Made by a program: the position numbers and the translations under genes. This document shows, piece by piece, positions 22,469 to 33,500 of a stretch of DNA of 64,000 nt. The notes below the pieces were generated by a model. That model saw nothing but the letters and a program-made list of their open reading frames with translations. It was not told the DNA's origin and made no database searches. Where the stretch lies: assembly GCA_013407085.1 (NCBI GenBank), contig JACCGJ010014164.1:62001-126000 (forward strand). Reading direction: 5' to 3'. How positions within the stretch are numbered: position 1 is the first letter of the stretch; every line of letters starts with the position of its first letter. The DNA comes from Atriophallophorus winterbourni. Taxonomy: Eukaryota > Platyhelminthes > Trematoda > Plagiorchiida > Microphallidae.

Positions 22469-25400
22469 GGTGTTATTTTTGTGTATTTTTTACACACTAT
22501 TTTTTTAATAAATTTGGTAGTTTCAACCCCAAATTTGAGTCTTTCATTTCATTTTTTTCTGGGCCTCCTGTTTTAAACATGGGAGCCGAATATTTTGTAT
22601 TTCGAACCTTGCAAAAAAGGGGGGGCCTAAATGGTGCACGAAAAAGTGATAAAAAATACATACTATATTATATAGTAATATATGATAGAAAATAAAATCT
22701 CGTGTTCACAAAAATCCAGTGTGGTTGTGGGATTTCATCTCCTCTGGCGAGTTGTGAGCAAAATATTTTGAACCCCAACTTTGAGGGTGTAAAAATTTGC
22801 TACAAGATTAAAAAACATTATTTTGAATCAATTTGAAATGTTGAGTTAGATGCGGTAAAACCTTCTCTCCCAAAGTGGGTTTTGCCTGGCCAAACTTTGA
22901 AGAAAATGTTGTGAAGGGAGACCTTTATGTACTTTGAAAATGTGAGTTTGACCGGGCAAAATGTGGTATGATTGTGTATTTTTTAAACACTATTTTGTTC
23001 AATAAATTTGGGAGTTTCAACCCCAAATTCGAGTCTTTCATTTCATTTTTTCTGGGCCTCCTGTTTTAAACATGGGAGCCGAATATTTTGTATTTCGAAC
23101 CTTGCAAAAAGGGGGGTCTAAATGGTGCACGAAAAAGTGATAAAAAATACATACTATATTATATAGTAATATATAATAGGGAAAAATAATCTTGTGTATA
23201 CGAAAATCCAGTGTAGTGGGGAGGTTTTATCTCCTCTGGCAAGTTGTGAGCGAAATAGTTTAAACACTAACTCTGAGGATGTAAAAATTTGCAACGAAAT
23301 TAAAAAAATTATTTCGACAAAATCTGAAATTTTGAGTTTGATGCGGGAAAAAACCTCTCTCAAAGTGGGTTTTGCCTGGCTAAACTTAAAAATAAAATGT
23401 TGTAAGGTGTGACCTTTACGTATTTAAAAAAAGTGAGTTTGACCGGGCAAAATGATGTATTTTTTGTGTATTTTTTACACACCATTTTTTAATAAATTTG
23501 GGAGTTTCAACCCGAAATTCAAGTCTTTCAATTCTTTTCTTTTTTTCTTTCTGAGCCTCCTGTTTTGAACAAAAGAGCCGAATATTTTGTATTTTGAACC
23601 TTGCAAAAAAGCGTGGGGCCTAAATGGTGCACGCTAAAGTGATAAAAAATACATACTATCGTATATAGTAATATATAAAAGGGAAACAAATCTTGTGTAT
23701 ACGAAAATCCAGTGTGGTGGGGAGATTTTATCTCCACTGGCGAGTTTTAAGCGAAATAGTTCAAACTTTACTTTTGAGGATGTAATAATTTGCAACGAAA
23801 TTAAAAAAAAATTATTTTGCAGAAATCTGAAATTTTGAGTTTGATGCGAAAAAACCCCCTCTCTCAAAGTGGGTTTTGCCTGGCTAAACTTGAGAATAAA
23901 ATGTTGTAATGGGTGACCTTTACGTACTCAAAAGAAGTGAGTTTGACCGGGCAGAATGATGTATTTTTTGTGTATTTTTACACACTATTTTTTTTAAAAT
24001 AAATTCGGGAGTTTCAAACCTAAATTGTAGTCTTTCAATTTTTCACTCTTCTCTTTTTGAGCCTCCTGTTTTAAACAGGGAAGCCGAATATTTCGTATTT
24101 TAAATCTTGCAAAAAAGAGGGGGCCTGAATGGTGCACGAAAAGTGATAAAAAATACATACTATATTATATAGTAATATATAATAGGGGAAAAATCTTTTG
24201 TTCACAAAACTCCAGTCTGGTGGTGAGATTTCATCTCCCATGGCGAGTTGTGAGCAAAATAGTTCGAACCCTAACTTTGGGGGCGTGAAAATTCGCTACA
24301 AAATTAAAAAAAATTATTTTGAAAAAATCTGAAATTTTGAGTTTGATGTGGTGAAACCCCCTTTCTCAAAGTGGGATTTGCCTGGGTAAACTTGGAAAAA
24401 ATGCTGTAAGGGACCCTTACGTAAAAAAAAGTGAGTTTGACCGGGCAAAATGGGGTATTTTTTGTGTATTTTTTACACACTATTTTTTTAATAAATGTGG
24501 GAGTTTCATCTTCAAATTCGTGTCTTCCAATTCTTCTCTTTTTTCTTTCTGGGTCTCCTCTTGTGAACATGGAAGCCGAGTATTTTGTATTTTGAACCTT
24601 GCAAAAAAGAAAGGGTGCTAAATGGTGCACGAAAAAGTGATAAAAAATACATACTATATTATATAGTAAAATATAATAGGGAAAAAGTCTTGTGTTCGAG
24701 AAAATCCAGTGTGGTGGAGAGATTTCATCTTCTCTGGCGAGTTGTGAGCAGAAAAGTTTGAACCCTAACTTTGGGGGTGTAAAAATTTGCTTTAAAATTG
24801 AAAAAAATATTTAAAAAAAATCTGAAATTTTGAGTTTGATGCGGTAAAACCCCTTCTCCCAAAGTGGGTTTTGCCTGGCTAAACTTAAAAAAATGTTTTA
24901 AGTGAGGACCCCTACGTACTCAAAAAAGTGAGTTTGACCGGGCAGAATGAGGTATTTTTTGTGTATATTTTACACACTTTTTGTTTGAATAAATTTGGGA
25001 GTTTCAACCCCAAATTTGAGTCTTTCATTTATTTTCTTTCTGTTCCTCCTGTTTTGAACAGGGGAACCGGATAGTTTGTATTTTAAACCTTGCAAGAGAA
25101 AAGTGGCCTAAATGTTGCACGAAAAAGTGATAAAAATACATAGCATATTATATAGTAATATATAATAGAATAAAAATCTTGTGTTCACGAAAATCCTGTC
25201 TGGTGGGAAGATTTCATCTCCTCTGGCGAGGTGTAAGGAAAATAGTTTGAACCCTAACTTTGGGGGTGTAAAAATTCGCTACAAAATTAAAAAAAATTAT
25301 TTTGAATAAATCTGAAATTTTGAATTCGATGTGGTAAAACTTCCTCTCACAAAGTGGGCGGAAAGATTCCATTTCCTCTGGCGAGTTGTGAGCAAAATAG

Positions 25401-26051
25401 TTTGAACCCAAACTTTAGAGGTCTGAAAATGTGCGACAAAATTAAAAAAACTTATCATGAAAAAATCTGAAATTTTGAGTTTTATTCGGTAAAACCCCCT
25501 CTTCCAAAGTGGGTTTTGCCTAGATGAACTTGAAAAAAAATGTTGTAAGTGGAGACCCTTACGTACTCAAAAAAAGTGAGATTGACCAGGCAAAATGTGG
25601 TATTCTTTGTGTATATTTTACACATTATTTTTTAGTAACTTTGCGAGTTCCAACCTCAAATTCGAGTCTTTTAATTCTTTTCTTCTTTTCTTTCTGGGCC
25701 TTCTGTTTTGCACAGGGGGGCCGAATATTTTGTATTTCAAACCTTGCAAAAAGGGAGCGCCTAAATGGTGCACGAAAAAGTGATAAAAAATACACACTAT
25801 TTTATATGGTAATATATAATTTGGAAAAAAACTGTGTTCACGAAAATCCAGTGTGTTGGGGAGATTTCATCTCCTCTGGCGAGTTGTGAGCAAAATAGTT
25901 TGAACCCTAACTTTGGGGTGTAAAAATTTGCTACAAAATTGAAAAAATTATTTTGGAAAAATCTGAAATTTTGAGTTTGATGCGGTAAAATCTCCTCTCC
26001 TAAAATGGTTTTTGCCTGGCTAAATTTGAAAAAAAAATGTTGTAAGGGGGG
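22469..26051 (+). repeat. Satellite array C, plus orientation
   Basis: About seven monomers continue in the phase in which array B was interrupted, confirming BEL2 as a simple insertion. One unit is short: near 25360 the sequence jumps from CAAAGTGGG to CGGAAAGATTCC, losing about 300 bp. Nothing else is recognised. Confidence 0.92.
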
Positions 26052-26626
26052 TGTATTGTCTGTGACGTAAGTTACGCGTAGTCCACCCGTTTCTTATTTC
26101 GATAAATTCAAAACAACGATTGGGATATTCTACGGTACTGTAATTAACAACAATTACAACAAAATTAACTATACAAACCTTAATTGTATAGGAACGTCAC
26201 AGCAACAATGGAGCCAAATACTCCAGAATCAAATTCAATTCAAACAAAAGACGACCTGATATAAAAATAATAAGAATCGATTTACCAAATTGTCGTCCAA
26301 ACTTTCTGTGACAATCAAAAATGACACTCAAAATAGCGTCCAAATTCAAGCAAAATACTGAAGCCCAAAATGGCAACCAAATTCCGCAACAATGACCGAC
26401 AATGGCAGAAACAATAAATTAAAACAAACATTTGACCGAAGGCGTGTACAGAAAAGATTTACAATAACAGAAATAATTACAAAAAGAAAAGTTTTATATC
26501 AAAATACTGTAGGAAAATTAAACACAAGCAAAATCTATTACACAAAATTCAGGTTTTGTAACTAGGTTCAAAATAAAAGGAATGTTGAAGGGAAAGGAAG
26601 AATTTCAAACTACTTTGAACCTTACA
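26052..26626 (-). repeat. 3' LTR of BEL1
   Basis: On the plus strand it runs from TGTATTGTCTGTGACG to ACCTTACA. The adjoining internal bases read AGTCGGAGG in element orientation, a modest polypurine tract. It is very close to the 5' LTR except for a 10-base gap there. Confidence 0.9.
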
Positions 26627-26829
26627 CCTCCGACTAAATTCTTTCTGGGCTCAACTGTACAACGCTTGTTCAACGAATTCCCTAATGAATTCAGAGCAGC
26701 AAATGACTTTATTTAGTGGCGAGTCACTTCCGCCACATTACATCACCATCATTGGATATTAGTAGCTTTTTATAGAGAATGCGGTTGCAAGCCGCAGACT
26801 CACCACATCCTCCGGTGATGCTTCTTGCC
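26627..26829 (-). other. BEL1 3' untranslated region
   Basis: About 200 bp between the stop codon of the fusion ORF and the 3' LTR. It is nearly identical to 8446-8649 in the truncated copy. It has no open frame of note. It contains GCGGTTGCAAGCCGC near 26783-26797, an inverted repeat (GCGG/CCGC with inner TTGCAA). Confidence 0.7.
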
Positions 26830-28794
26830 TTATGAAGAAGAGTTGTCCTGATCCTTACCCAAGTCACCCACCTCTTGGGACCCTTCTAACAAACATACTT
26901 TACGAATATCACGCCGGATCACGTCATCCCTTGTTCGTATGCTGACCGTTCGTACCAAACCATCATCATTTACTTCCGCTGTCTCAATAATACCAAGCGG
27001 CCGCGACATTTTCGACAATTCTTTAGACACAACCGATACTACATCACCGGGAATCAAATTGTGACGTGTGTTGATCCATCGTTGTCGTTCTTGTGTCTGT
27101 GCAGTGAGAACACTTACATGATTAACAACTGTCGCACAATCGGTTGGTCCCTGTAGCACCCATCCAAGTAACGTCTTGGTAGCGAATGGCTGCTTTCGAC
27201 CACCTACGCGTTGTTCAAGCACCCAATGCGCTTCCGGTACGTTACAGCCAATAAGCAAAGTTATTTCTCTCCCCACATTTTCTGAAAACTTCAGATCTTT
27301 CAAATGTGCATACCTCGTGCTGATCATATTTGGAGATTTCAGCACTGCTTCAGGTAACTTTGAAACCGTGTAAGCTTCAGCAACATGAATTATTCCATCA
27401 CTGTCTACCGAATGCACATTGAAACTTAACAACGAAATTTTCAACTTTCGATGAAGACCAAGTGTTGCTATCGACACATCAACTGGCGCACTAGGCATAC
27501 AAAATATTTCGACAAAACTCTGCGAGATCAAAGTTGTATCAGAGCCATTATCAAGTAAAGCCACGGCTGGAACAAGTCCAACTGGCGTGTCAATGTTCAC
27601 TGTCAGGTAGCCTAAGCTTACTGCTGTACTGAGAGCAGTAACACTGCAGTTTATACTTTTCAGTTGCTCATTAGGACGATCATAATGCAGCGAAGAATGG
27701 TGTCGTCTATTACAAACTTCAACGGAACAAGTATTCGTAATCTTGCAATCGAATGCCCTGTGAGACCGGCATAAGCAAACGTAACATGTTCCATGCTGCT
27801 TAGCCATATTCCATCTGGCTTTTACGTCAGCCTCCTGATAAACAGGACAATCTTCTATCTTATGAGGTCCTCTACATTGAAAACATTCAACCAGCATTGG
27901 CCTCGGTTCCCTCGTAGTCATAAACACCCTCCTTTCATCTTGCATTCTTGGTTTCTCTGATGGCTTCGAAGAGACAGATGTCCTATCTATTAGCATGCCA
28001 AATCTGCTCCTGGCAATTCTTGCTCTCCGAGATACGAACTCGGTCAGACTGGCAAAATCAACTTCTGACCCGTCAGCAAGCATTGTATCCGCTGCGTCAG
28101 CCCACTGCTGTTGTAACGCAACAGGGAAGCATTTCACTAATCCTTCCAAAGTTGTGACTGAATTCAAATCAGCGTCACACTTCATTTGCGTCAATGTGAT
28201 TTGGCAATTTTCCATTTTTATGGCCAAATCAGACAAACAATCGACTTTGTTGGAAAGTCTTCTAGCTACATCAAGCAACTCCTCTAATGTTGACCTGGCA
28301 ATCACATGTGGTAGTCCAAACAAGTCTTTCAAAATCTTCTTTGCCCGCGTATAATCCTCAGTGGTTTGTAGCATGACACATGCATCAATTGCTTTTCGAG
28401 CCTTGTCCCGACAGTAATACAATAAATACAACAGTCGCTGGCCTGGATCCATAAGCCTCGACTCAACGTAACATTCAAACTGTTTCAGAAACTTCCAATA
28501 GTCTATCGGATTACCGTCGAAGTAGGATAATTCTACTTTAGGCAATCCCATACTCATGTTCATCGCTGGTTGCAAATAGCTTACCGCCGAGTCGAACCCT
28601 TCAGTTTTGCTACTTGTACCGGCGATCAAGTTTACTTCTTCAACGACTCCTCGTCGTTCCTTTGTCAAGCGCTCTATCGTTGATCTAGCAGCATCTAAAT
28701 CGCGCTTTAATTGTAACACTTGTTGAGAACTCGCACTGCGATCTCTATCATCATCGTTTTCCTTAGAAGCTATCTTAGAAGATATCTTAGGCAT
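26830..28794 (-). CDS. Gag-protease fused in frame to the C-terminal domain of BEL/Pao Pol
   Basis: An uninterrupted frame of about 654 codons from ATG 28794 to TAA 26830. In order: an acidic and coiled-coil-like N-terminus (about 1-60), a Gag region of the DUF1759 type (about 85-290, with the motif ELSYFDGNPIDYWKF), zinc knuckles CFQCRGPHKIEDC and CYVCLCRSHRAFDC (about 308-355) plus a third Cys/His cluster, and a protease-like domain with ALLDNGSDTTLIS (about 414). The domain ends GWVLQGPTDCAT near 27130. It then runs straight into about 95 residues (RHNLIPGDVVSVV, DGLVRTVSIRTRDDV) typical of the DUF5641-like end of Pol. Everything normally between (RT, RNase H, integrase) is gone, and the join kept the frame. 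It could still make particles and process them; copying would need another element. Domain names are from memory of the family, not a search. Confidence 0.87.
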   Translation of the reverse strand: MPKISSKIASKENDDDRDRSASSQQVLQLKRDLDAARSTIERLTKERRGVVEEVNLIAGTSSKTEGFDSAVSYLQPAMNMSMGLPKVELSYFDGNPIDYWKFLKQFECYVESRLMDPGQRLLYLLYYCRDKARKAIDACVMLQTTEDYTRAKKILKDLFGLPHVIARSTLEELLDVARRLSNKVDCLSDLAIKMENCQITLTQMKCDADLNSVTTLEGLVKCFPVALQQQWADAADTMLADGSEVDFASLTEFVSRRARIARSRFGMLIDRTSVSSKPSEKPRMQDERRVFMTTREPRPMLVECFQCRGPHKIEDCPVYQEADVKARWNMAKQHGTCYVCLCRSHRAFDCKITNTCSVEVCNRRHHSSLHYDRPNEQLKSINCSVTALSTAVSLGYLTVNIDTPVGLVPAVALLDNGSDTTLISQSFVEIFCMPSAPVDVSIATLGLHRKLKISLLSFNVHSVDSDGIIHVAEAYTVSKLPEAVLKSPNMISTRYAHLKDLKFSENVGREITLLIGCNVPEAHWVLEQRVGGRKQPFATKTLLGWVLQGPTDCATVVNHVSVLTAQTQERQRWINTRHNLIPGDVVSVVSKELSKMSRPLGIIETAEVNDDGLVRTVSIRTRDDVIRRDIRKVCLLEGSQEVGDLGKDQDNSSS

Positions 28795-28899
28795 ACTAGA
28801 TGAAATATACAAAAATGTTCCAAAACGACAATAAATAAATAAAAAGAGGACGTCACCACAGTTGTGAACAGGGATTGACTGTCAAATGTTCAATGTCAC
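28795..28899 (-). other. BEL1 leader next to gag
   Basis: A short AT-rich leader segment upstream of gag (element orientation). The gag frame is open to TTG 28812 but the first ATG is 28794. The boundary with the LINE fragment lies somewhere between about 28860 and 28920. Confidence 0.5.
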
Positions 28900-29490
28900 G
28901 ACGATCGGGGAGTCCTTCTCCAATTTTGTTCAATATAGCTTCGATTGCTTGACAAAATATACCATCGCGCAATCAAACTCGTAAGAGGTTTCCGTGAACT
29001 AGCGTACGAGGAACGATTGAAAAAACTGAGGCTCCTCACTCCCCTCCAAAGAAGCCTTCGAAGCGATGTGATACTGACATATAAAATATTGAATACCATA
29101 CATCATCCCTTAAAACATTTATTCGAATACCGTGATTCACGTCATACACGCAGCCACTCAGCGACACTGCAAATTCCCCACTCCCGTATCAGCTGTCGCC
29201 GATATTTTTATTGTGTACGTGTCTGTTTCCTTTGGAATTCCCAACCCGAAACTCTTGTCATCTCTCCCAGCATCGGAACGTTTATTCGAAATTTGGATAC
29301 TTATTTGTTGCATAACGATTTGACGACACCTGCGTATTGATTCATGGTAACTATACAACTTGACTATACTTGACATTACATGTTTATTTTATACCTATTT
29401 CCTGAATGAATATTTACTATGATATGGTAATTGTGAAGCTATGTGCTTTTTGTGACCATAAATTCTTGAATCTTGAATCTTGAATCTTGA
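28900..29490 (+). mobile_element. 5'-truncated CR1-like LINE, RT C-terminus and 3' tail
   Basis: On the plus strand, opposite to BEL1, a frame from 28945 to 29337 encodes about 131 residues resembling the conserved end of CR1/Jockey-type reverse transcriptases: RAIKLVRGFRELAYEERLKK, TYKILN, the TRSHS stretch, a FLWNSQP motif (usually LWNSLP), and a final FIRNLDTYL. The 3' part (29341-29462) is AT-rich and ends in about three and a half copies of TTGAATC (29464-29489). Tails of short tandem repeats are usual for CR1-clade elements. The 5' end is cut, as is common after incomplete reverse transcription. It is inside the leader of BEL1. Confidence 0.8.
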
Positions 29491-29944
29491 ACCAAATGCG
29501 TATTTTCTCCGGTTGAGACAAATGCTACGTCATGGTAACTATACGAATCCAATACTTGACGACATGTTTATTTTGACTTGAGCACATTGGAATTGAAGCA
29601 ATTCACGAATTGTGTACTTCTCCAATCGAGAAGAATCTTCCAAATTAAGTACTTATTGGTGAAGAGTTAAGCGTTCCACGAATTTCTTACGAATCCAATT
29701 GAAACGAAACCGGATATTCAATTCGAAACTCGTCGTTGATTCTTAATTCACATTAATTCAAGATAACTTGATACATGCCTAAATTGATATAATTGTGAAG
29801 CGTGCACCATAAATTCCAAAATCTTGAACCAAATGCGTATTTTCTCCGCAAATACTGTACCAGTCATTGTGATACGAATCCAATTGAAACGATCCAACTT
29901 GATTGATGCAATTCACGAAACTTCTCGTTCGAGAAGAATCGTAC
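29491..29944. repeat. Patchwork of LINE-tail and leader repeats in BEL1
   Basis: This segment repeats pieces of its own neighbourhood. CCAAATGCGTATTTTCTCCG occurs near 29491 and 29829. CATGGTAACTATAC occurs near 29344 and 29533. TACGAATCCAATTGAAACGA occurs near 29687 and 29872. A GAGAAGAATC piece recurs near 29628 and 29931. Next to the 5' LTR, CTTCTCGTTCGAGAAG forms a 7-bp stem with a 2-nt loop where a primer-binding site would normally lie, and no TGG-starting site is evident. No open frame is seen. Confidence 0.65.
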
Positions 29945-30509
29945 TGTATTGTCTGTGACGTAAGTTAAACCCGTTTCTTATTTCGATAAATTCAAAACAA
30001 CGATTGGGATATTCTACGGTACTGTAATTAACAACAATTACAACAAAAATAACTATACAAACCTTAATTGTATAGGAACGTCACAGCAACAATGGAGCCA
30101 AATACTCCAGAATCAAATTCAATTCAAACAAAAGACGACCTGATATAAAAATAATAAGAATCGATTTACCAAATGTCGTCCAAACTTTCTGTGACAATCA
30201 AAAATGACACTCAAAATAGCGTCCAAATTCAAGCAAAATACTGAAGCCCAAAATGGCAACCAAATTCCGCAACAATGACCGACAATGGCAGAAACAATAA
30301 ATTAAAACAAACATTTGACCGAAGGCGTGTACAGAAAAGATTTACAATAACAGAAATAATTACAAAAAGAAAAGTTTTATATCAAAATACTGTAGGAAAA
30401 TTAAACACAAGCAAAATCTATTACACAAAATTCAGGTTTTGTAACTAGGTTCAAAATAAAGGGAATGTTAAAGGGAAAGGAAGAATTTCAAACTACTTTG
30501 AACCTTACA
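29945..30509 (-). repeat. 5' LTR of BEL1
   Basis: On the plus strand it runs from TGTATTGTCTGTGACG to AACCTTACA. A 10-base gap follows GACGTAAGTTA compared with the other LTR, and one base is missing in ACCAAATGTCG. Otherwise it is almost the same, which suggests a recent insertion. Confidence 0.9.
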
Positions 30510-33500
30510 GGGTGACACTTACGTACTCAAAAATGTGAGTTTGACAGGGCAAACTGGGGTATTTTTTGTGTATTATTTACACACTATTTTTTGTAATAAA
30601 TTTGGGAGTTTCAACCCCAAATTCGAGTCTTTCAAATCTTTTCTTTTTTCTTTCTAGGCCCCTTGTTTTGAACAGGGGAGCCGAATATTTTGTATTTCAA
30701 ACCTTGCAAAAAGGGAGCGCCTAAATGGTGCACGAAAAAGTGATAAAAAATACATACTATATTATATGGTAATATATAAATTGGAAAAAAACTGTGTTCA
30801 CGAAAATCCAGTGTGTTGGGGAGATTTCATCTCCTCTGGCGAGTTGTGAGCAAAATAGTTTGAACCCTAACTTTGGGGTGTAAAAATTTGCTACAAAATT
30901 GAAAAAAGTATTTTGGAAAAATCTGAAATTTTGAGTTTGATGCGGTAAAATCTCCTCTCCCAAAATGGTTTTTGCCTGGCTAAATTTGAAAAAAAATGTT
31001 GTAAGGGGAGACACTTACGTACTCAAAAATGTGAGTTTGACAGGGCAAACTGGGGTATTTTTTGTGTAATATTTACACACTATTTTTTGTAATAAATTGG
31101 AAAGTTTCAACCCCAAATTCGAGTCTTTGAAATCTTTTCTTTTTTCTTTCTAGGCCCCTTGTTTTGAACAGGGTAGCCGAATATTTTGTATTTTAAACCT
31201 TGCAAAAATGGCCGGCCTAAATGGTGCACGAAAAAGTGATAAAATATACATACTTCATTATATAGTAATATATAATAGGGAAAAAAAGTCTTGTGTTCAC
31301 GAAAATCCAGTGTGGTGGGGAGATTTTATCTTCCCTGGCGAGTTGTGAGCAAAAACGTTTGAACCCTAACTTTGAAGGTGTAAAAATTTGCTACAAAATC
31401 AAAAGAAATTATTATGCAAAAATCTGAAATTTTGAGTCTGCTGCAGTAAAACCCCTCTCCCAAAATGAGTTTTGAGTGGCTAAACTTGAAAGAAAAATGT
31501 TGTGAGGGGGGACTCTTACGTACTTAAAAAAAGTTAGTTTAACGGAGCAAAATAGGGTATTTTTTGTGTATTTTTTACACAATTTTTTTCAATAAATTTG
31601 GGAGTTTCAAACCCAAATTCGAGTATTTCAATTTTTTTTCCTTTTTTCTTCCTGGACCTCCTGTTTTGAACAGGGGAGCCGAATATTTTGTATTTTAAAC
31701 CTTGCACAAAGAGAAAGGGCCTAAATGGTGCACGAAAAAGTGATAAAAAATACATACTATATTATATAGTAATATATAATAGGAAAAAAAATCATGTGTT
31801 CACGAAAATCCAGTGTGGTGGTGAGATTTCATCTTCCATGGCGAGTTGTGAGCAAAATAGTTTGAACCCTAACTTTGGGGGTGTAAAAATTTGCCACAAA
31901 ATTAAAAAAAATTATCTGAAATTTTGAGTTTGATGAATCTGAAATTTGTTGTAGTTTACGTACTGCGGTAAATTTTACCCCCTCTTCCAAAGTGAGTTTT
32001 GCCTGGCTAAACTCGAAAGAAAATGTTGTATTGGGGATCCTTACGTACTTAAAATAGTGAGTTTGACCAGGCGAAATAAGGTATGTTTTGTGTATTTTTT
32101 ACACATTATTTTAAATGAATTTAGGAGTTTCAACCCCAAATTTGAGTCTTTCAATTTTTTCTTTTTCCTTTCTGGGCCTCCTGTTTTGAACAGGGGAGCC
32201 GAATATTTTGTATTTTAAACCTTGCAAAAAAAGGGGGGGCTGAATGGTGAACGGAAAAGTGATAAAAATACATACTATATTATATAGTAATATACAATAG
32301 GGAAAAAAATCGTGTGTTCACGAAAATTCAGTGTGGTGGGGAGATTTCATCTCCTCTGTCGAGTTGTGAGCAAAATAGTTTGAACCCCAATTTTGGGGGT
32401 GTAAAAATTCACTACAAAATTCGAAAAAAATTATTCTGAGAAAATCTGAAATTTTAAGTTCGATGCGGTGAAACCTTCTCTCCCAAAGTGGGTTTTGCCT
32501 GGCTTAACTTGAAAAAAAATGTTGGGGACCCTTACGTACTCAAAAAAATGAGTTCGACCGGGCAAAATGGGGTATCTTTTGTGTATTTTTTACACACTAT
32601 TTTTTTAATAAATTTGGGAATTTTAACACCAAATTCGAGTCTTTCAATTCTTTTCTTTTCTCTTTCCGGGCCTCCTGTTTTGAACAGGGGAGCCGAATAT
32701 TTTGTATTTCAGACCTTGCGAAAAGGGTGCACGAAAAAGTGATGAAAAATACATAATATATTATATAGTAATAGGGAGAAAAAATCTTGTGTTCACGGAA
32801 ATCCAGTGTGGTTGGGAGATTTTATCTCCTCTTGCAAATTGTGAGCAAAATAGTTTGAACCCTATCTTTGGGGGTGTGAAAATTTGCTACAAAATTAAAA
32901 AAAATATTTTGAGAAAATCTGAAATTCTGAGTTTGATGCGGTAAAACCCCCTCTCCCAAAGTGAGTTTTGCCTGGCTTAACTTGAAAAAAAATGTTGTAA
33001 TGTGGGAGGACACTTACGTACTTAAAAAAATGAGTTTGACCGGGCAAAATGCGGTAATTTTTTGTGTATTTTATACACACTAATTTTTTTAATACATTTG
33101 AGAGATTCAACCTCAAATTCGAGTCTTTCAATTCTCTTTTTTATCTTTCTAGGCCTCCTGTTTTGAACAGGGGAGCCGAATATTTTGTATTTTAAACCTT
33201 GCAAAAAAGGGAAGGACCTAAATGGTGCACGAAAATGTGATAAAAAAATACATACTATATTATATAGTAATATATAATAGGAAAAAAAATCTTGAGTTCA
33301 CGAAAATCTAGTGTGGTGGTGAGATTTCATCTCCCATGGCGAGTTGTGAGCAAAATAGTTTTAACCCTAACTTTGGGGTGTAAAAATTTGCTACAAAATT
33401 GAAAAAAGTATTTTGGAAAAATCTGAAATTTTGAGTTTGATGCGGTAAAATCTCCTCTCCCAAAATGGTTTTTGCCTGGCTAAATTTGAAAAAAAATGTT

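Larger units (their letters stand above)
26052..30509 (-). mobile_element. BEL1: non-autonomous BEL/Pao-type element with Gag-PR-Pol C-terminus fusion
   Basis: A 4.46-kb minus-strand element with LTRs of 575 and 565 bp. The satellite phase is continuous across it (GTTGTAAGGG before, GGGTGACACTTACG after), with at most a short GGG shared at both sides, so a target duplication is not clear. The inside holds one ORF (28794-26830), a leader of about 1.15 kb containing a LINE tail, and about 200 bp between the ORF and the 3' LTR. RT, RNase H and integrase are missing. The truncated element at 7871 shares the same main deletion, so this deleted form was copied and is not a one-off decay product. 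Confidence 0.9.

Noticed and set aside
26046..30515. Perfect target-site duplication for BEL1
   Set aside because: The flanks are GGGGGG at left and GGGTG at right; only GGG is shared, within a G run, so it proves nothing.
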